From an uncultured Wenzhouxiangella sp. (lineage in GTDB: Bacteria; Pseudomonadota; Gammaproteobacteria; Xanthomonadales; Wenzhouxiangellaceae): DNA of 26,191 nucleotides. Under the pieces are notes generated by a model. It was not told where the DNA came from and made no database searches. It saw only the letters and a program-made list of their open reading frames with translations. The DNA is taken from NCBI GenBank assembly GCA_937876395.1, contig CALEIM010000073.1, forward strand, positions 1-26,191, given 5' to 3'. A program made the position numbers and the translations under genes. This document shows, one piece after another, positions 22,881 through 26,191 of the stretch; the stretch's first letter is position 1, and each line of letters opens with the position of its first letter.

Positions 22881-24767
22881 TCAGAACGAGTAGCTTACCG
22901 ATGCCGCGATGAAGTCCCGGTCACTGAGCAGATTGTTCAGACCTCCGCCAAAAAAGTTGGTGTAGGACAGATCGGCGTTCCAGGTCGACAGATAACTGAA
23001 GCCCAGACCCACGGTGACCTGTTTGCGGTCTTCAATGAAGTTGCCGCCGGGGCCGGGTGATACGCCATTGACATCGTGGTTGAACGCCAGACGCGGGGTC
23101 AGGTTCCACGGGGTGCCGAAGATGTTGTTGTAGGTCGGCGCGACCAGCAAGCGGTAGCCCCAGCTGAAATCGGTAACGTAGCCGCTGGTCGTGGTGATCG
23201 GACTGCGGGAATTACCGCCGGTCTGCTGTGAGGGTCCACCAAAGGTATCGGTGCCCGGCCCTTCGAAACGCAGCTCGCTGGCCGGCGGCAGATCCCAGAC
23301 GTGGGTGGCACCGAACTCGGCAACCACGGCCACCTGATTGGCGCGCAGGAGGTTGCCCGGCCCAAACAGCTTGGTCAGGGTGAACTGGGCCTGCGAGACC
23401 TCGCGCCGCTCATAGCCGCGGATGTACTCGCCGGGCCCATAATCGCCAAGCTGGCTGATGAAGCGATCGTAGGGATCGGGCAGCAGGACATTGAGCGGCG
23501 ACAGGCCGGCATACAGCAGCTCGACATCGTCGATCTGGATCGGCACATTGTCGCGGTAGCTGATTTCACCACCCAGCGACCAGCCGCCGATCGTGGTATT
23601 GAAGCTCGCACCCCAAAGGTTGATGTCTTCCGGATACTCAACGATGACCGCACCCGAAGATGGCTCAGAACTGGTCACGGCACGACCCGACAACAGCGGC
23701 AGGCGGCTGTGATAGCGCAGGTAATACAGACCGAACTCGGTGCTGTTGAGTTGCGGCGCAAAATAGCGCAGCGCCAGACCCCACTGCCCGGAATCCGACG
23801 GCTTGTTGTCTGCCGCCCGCGGGAAGGAGGCGCCGCAGCCGGCGGCGACCAGCTCCGGCGGAAGGTTCTGGTCGCTGGCGCCAAAATTGCCGTTGGTGCA
23901 CACCATGTCGTACAGATCCGGGTTGCGCACCGGCTGTGGCACCAGACCGAAGTTGAGCATCGCGTAGCGGCCGCCAGCGGTGGCAAAGTCGTTGGTCGCA
24001 AAGTAGGTCCCCGACGGTTCGGCTTCAACCTCGTCCCACTCAAACAGCACCAGCCCTTCGATACCCAGGTTGGGTGTCAGATCCATGCTTCCCCAGAGCA
24101 TGTTCTGGGGCAGGAAGGCGTCACGCAGCTCGGCACCGGCGGTGCGCAAGGCGGTCACATCCACCGGGTTGATGGTATTGATGCCACCGGCAAGAAAGGT
24201 GCTCTCACCCCAGCTCACCACCTGGCGGCCCAGGCGCAGCGACAGCAGTCGATCGCCGACGTCGAAATCACCGTAGACGTAGGCGTCGAGCAGGCGCGCA
24301 CGCTCTCCGGCCAGGTCCCTGGCACCGCGGGACAACTCGTCCATGTCATTCAGGGTGAAGTCGTAGAAGTAGTTGCCGCGAATGAAGGCCCCGTAGCGGT
24401 CATAGTTGATCGACAGCTCACTGGTGATGCGGGCCTGGTTGAAAATCGGATCCCACTGATCGAAGTTCAGGTTGCCATCGTCAGAGTTGGCAGAAAAACG
24501 GCCGGTAGCGGCGATCTGCTCCTGCAGTGAGCGTTGGCTGATCAAAGGATCGAAATGGGCCTTGGCAACCAGATCGTTATCCCTGTTGGCTGCGCGCAGA
24601 CCGATCCCGTAGCTGACCGTGGTATCGAGATTGATCGATACATTCTCGGTACTCAGATCCAGAGCCTGCACCTGGGGGGCGGCAAGCACCAGGCCGATGG
24701 CCGCGGCGAGAATTCCGGGGCGCAGGCCGAGGCCGTGCCGACCGGTGTGAAATGCTTGGCGTTTCAT
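22881..24767 (-). CDS. DUF1302 protein, probable outer-membrane beta-barrel
   Basis: Exported protein of 628 residues. The ATG at 24767 has GGAGAA seven bases upstream and opens a long signal peptide (core GILAAAIGLVLAAPQVQA). The mature protein starts LDLSTENVSINLDTTVSYGIGLRAANRDN and continues as alternating short strands rich in aromatic and polar residues, with no helical membrane segment. It ends in ASVSYSF, a C-terminal aromatic as recognised by the BAM machinery. A conserved-looking block RLLSLRLGRQVVSWGES fits the DUF1302 family. These features support a porin-like barrel in the outer membrane. Neighbouring lipase and DUF1329 genes suggest a role in passage of lipids or other hydrophobic molecules; the cargo is not known. 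Confidence 0.88.
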   Translation of the reverse strand: MKRQAFHTGRHGLGLRPGILAAAIGLVLAAPQVQALDLSTENVSINLDTTVSYGIGLRAANRDNDLVAKAHFDPLISQRSLQEQIAATGRFSANSDDGNLNFDQWDPIFNQARITSELSINYDRYGAFIRGNYFYDFTLNDMDELSRGARDLAGERARLLDAYVYGDFDVGDRLLSLRLGRQVVSWGESTFLAGGINTINPVDVTALRTAGAELRDAFLPQNMLWGSMDLTPNLGIEGLVLFEWDEVEAEPSGTYFATNDFATAGGRYAMLNFGLVPQPVRNPDLYDMVCTNGNFGASDQNLPPELVAAGCGASFPRAADNKPSDSGQWGLALRYFAPQLNSTEFGLYYLRYHSRLPLLSGRAVTSSEPSSGAVIVEYPEDINLWGASFNTTIGGWSLGGEISYRDNVPIQIDDVELLYAGLSPLNVLLPDPYDRFISQLGDYGPGEYIRGYERREVSQAQFTLTKLFGPGNLLRANQVAVVAEFGATHVWDLPPASELRFEGPGTDTFGGPSQQTGGNSRSPITTTSGYVTDFSWGYRLLVAPTYNNIFGTPWNLTPRLAFNHDVNGVSPGPGGNFIEDRKQVTVGLGFSYLSTWNADLSYTNFFGGGLNNLLSDRDFIAASVSYSF

Positions 24768-24774
24768 GTTCGAA

Positions 24775-24780
24775 TTCTCC
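24775..24780 (-). promoter_or_regulatory. Ribosome binding site deciding the DUF1302 start
   Basis: GGAGAA on the minus strand lies seven bases before the ATG at 24767. It falls in the 16-base gap after the lipase stop at 24784 and rules against the in-frame start at 24833 inside the lipase gene. Confidence 0.6.
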
Positions 24781-24783
24781 CTG

Positions 24784-26191
24784 TCAGTCGGTCTGGATGA
24801 GTGACGGATCGCCGATAACGACCATTGCGCCACCGGAAGCGATCATGCTGGCCGCCTGGCCCTGCATTTCCGCGGTGACGGCCGGTCCGGCACTCGGGTC
24901 AAGCAAAGATCCGTGACTACCCTGAAGCATGCGCACGGCGCCGCGGATGCCCATCGGATCCTGGGTGGTCTCGGTAATCGAACTCAAACCCATGATGCGA
25001 ATCAGTGGTTCGGTTCCGGAAAGCGGCGCGCCGGCCACGCTGTTCGGAACGACCGCGTCACCGGCGACCTGCTGCAGCAGGATGCTGTTGCCGGCGCTGG
25101 CCAGCCCACCCCAGTTGATCGGGTCGGCCGGATCAATCACCGTCTGTGCGACCAGCAGAAACTGGAAGTAGTCGGGCGAATACGGCTCGACTCCAGAGGC
25201 TTGCAGACCGGCGCGAATTACCGGCCCGAAGCTATCAGAGCCGGCCAGGAGGTTGGCAATTCCACCGCCGGGCACCGACAGAACGCCGTTACCCACCGTC
25301 GGTTCGACGGCCAAAAATGCGGTACCAACCATTGCGCCCAGCGACAGGCCAAGGAAGTTGATGTTGGAGCCGTCAAGATCCGCAACGCCGTCCCCGTCAA
25401 TGTCCATCAGCGGAATATTGAGGGCCAGCGTCGACAGGTCGATCTGGGCCTGGCGCAGATTGTCGCGCGAGGTCAGCAGGCTTTGCAGATTGATGAACCA
25501 GGCACCCGAACCGTCGATCACGCCATCCGGGCCTGGCGCCGAAGTTTCATTGCTCTGCAGGTCAAGATCAAATGTCCGCTCGTTGGCCAGCGGGCCAAAC
25601 GGGGTATTGCCAACGTACAGCGGGCTGGTGATATCGACAATGCCGTGCAGCGGCATATCCATGGCCACTGCGGCAAAGCCCTGCGATGCCAGGGTGTCAG
25701 CGATTGCCAGGACCTGCGAGCGATTGCCGGTAATGCCGTGCTGGAAAATCACCACCGGCCAGCCGGAGGCCGGGCGGGTCTGTCCCGAATTCTCATTGGG
25801 CACAGTCATCAGCAGGGGCACCACCTGACGATCGGTTTCGACCGGGATCGGATTGGCCACGGTGATGTGGGTGGAAGTCGGATCAAGGCCGAACTGATCG
25901 AACGGCGGCATGTAATTGCCCGGTGCCGCACGCCAGAAATCGGTCAGCGGCGCGGTTGGGTTGCTGCTGGTCGGCACGCCCAGGAAGTACGGCAGCTCGA
26001 CCACTCCCATGTAAAGATCGGCAATGCCTGGCGACGCCCCCGGCGGCAGTACGTCGGCCGTGCTCAAACAGGCTCCCGGAGCCAGGCAAGCCTGGGCCAC
26101 CTGGCTGCTGGTCGGGCCGATCAGTGAGCGCAGCACGTTGAGCACCGGCGTGATCGACTGGCGGCTGGTGTTGCGCGGGATCAGCACGCCG
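24784..26191 (-). CDS. Secreted alpha/beta-hydrolase, Pla-1/cef/VolA-like lipase (5' end outside window)
   Basis: The frame runs off the right edge, so the signal region is missing; about 469 residues are visible. Numbering from the GTG at 26187: QHGITGNRSQ (149-158) is the oxyanion-hole HG segment, GLSLG (280-284) the nucleophile elbow with Ser282, Asp377 in AGDAVVP the likely acid and His425 in QGSHGSLLD the likely base. A DIDGDGVADLDGSN stretch (262-275), resembling a calcium-binding loop, comes just before the elbow. This pattern resembles bacterial extracellular lipases of the Pla-1/cef family, which includes Vibrio VolA, a surface lysophospholipase. Another secreted esterase is possible. 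It is 16 bases upstream of the DUF1302 gene and so probably part of the same operon. Confidence 0.82.
   Translation of the reverse strand, partial: GVLIPRNTSRQSITPVLNVLRSLIGPTSSQVAQACLAPGACLSTADVLPPGASPGIADLYMGVVELPYFLGVPTSSNPTAPLTDFWRAAPGNYMPPFDQFGLDPTSTHITVANPIPVETDRQVVPLLMTVPNENSGQTRPASGWPVVIFQHGITGNRSQVLAIADTLASQGFAAVAMDMPLHGIVDITSPLYVGNTPFGPLANERTFDLDLQSNETSAPGPDGVIDGSGAWFINLQSLLTSRDNLRQAQIDLSTLALNIPLMDIDGDGVADLDGSNINFLGLSLGAMVGTAFLAVEPTVGNGVLSVPGGGIANLLAGSDSFGPVIRAGLQASGVEPYSPDYFQFLLVAQTVIDPADPINWGGLASAGNSILLQQVAGDAVVPNSVAGAPLSGTEPLIRIMGLSSITETTQDPMGIRGAVRMLQGSHGSLLDPSAGPAVTAEMQGQAASMIASGGAMVVIGDPSLIQTD

Noticed and set aside
23301..24530. 409-residue plus-strand open frame opposite DUF1302
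   Set aside because: Shadow of the barrel gene, with no domain and no plausible start context.
24913..26127. 404-residue plus-strand open frame opposite the lipase
   Set aside because: Composition is typical of a complement frame (Arg, Gln, His rich); the lipase motifs on the minus strand are decisive.
1..26191. Mobile element, prophage, defence system, CRISPR or RNA gene
   Set aside because: No transposase, integrase, terminal inverted repeats, repeat-spacer pattern, tRNA cloverleaf or rRNA sequence was seen in reading through the window.

Overview
The window is GC-rich, tightly packed chromosomal DNA from a gammaproteobacterium. The evidence is the gene content and local order: a cytochrome c4 gene divergent from engB, a run lgt-thyA-folA-(CDF transporter)-apaH, and a Mg-type hemB. 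Placement near Wenzhouxiangella or other early-branching Xanthomonadales/Chromatiales relatives is only a guess from overall flavour. I see no tRNA, rRNA, insertion sequence, integrase, CRISPR array or phage gene. No gene-free stretch exceeds about 160 bases.

Region 1 (1-7973) is conserved housekeeping. A truncated cytochrome c4 gene (-) is divergent from engB (+). Then come dusB, hemB and aroE (+), with dusB and hemB overlapping as ATGA. They meet apaH (-) tail to tail with one base between stops. A leftward run follows, in transcription order lgt, thyA, folA, CDF metal transporter, apaH, with ATGA overlaps at lgt/thyA and CDF/apaH.

Region 2 (7974-15840) is more accessory. It holds an unrecognised exported protein (-), a DUF255/YyaL-type thioredoxin-fold protein (+), an SLC13-type permease with TrkA-C-like regulatory domains (+), a BtuF-like periplasmic binding protein (+), and a second SLC13 permease (-). 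The binding-protein gene overlaps the first permease by 17 bases and the second, convergently, by 32. A perfect 12-bp hairpin at 15800-15827 separates this region from the next.

Region 3 (15841-26191) is the most interesting part: a leftward six-gene array that looks like one envelope machine. In transcription order it has a Pla-1/VolA-like secreted lipase (start outside the window), a DUF1302 outer-membrane barrel candidate, a soluble exported DUF1329 protein, a second DUF1329 protein that is a lipoprotein with a long Ala/Glu coiled-coil arm, a YCF48-like propeller, and an RND/MMPL-type inner-membrane transporter. Gaps are 16, 28, 68 and 64 bases, and the last pair overlaps by 8. My inference is a lipid (or lipid-like) hydrolysis and trans-envelope transport system, with the two DUF1329 proteins possibly dividing labour as LolA (soluble) and LolB (outer-membrane lipoprotein) do. 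The domain families are recognised with good confidence. The substrate and direction of transport are not shown by the sequence.
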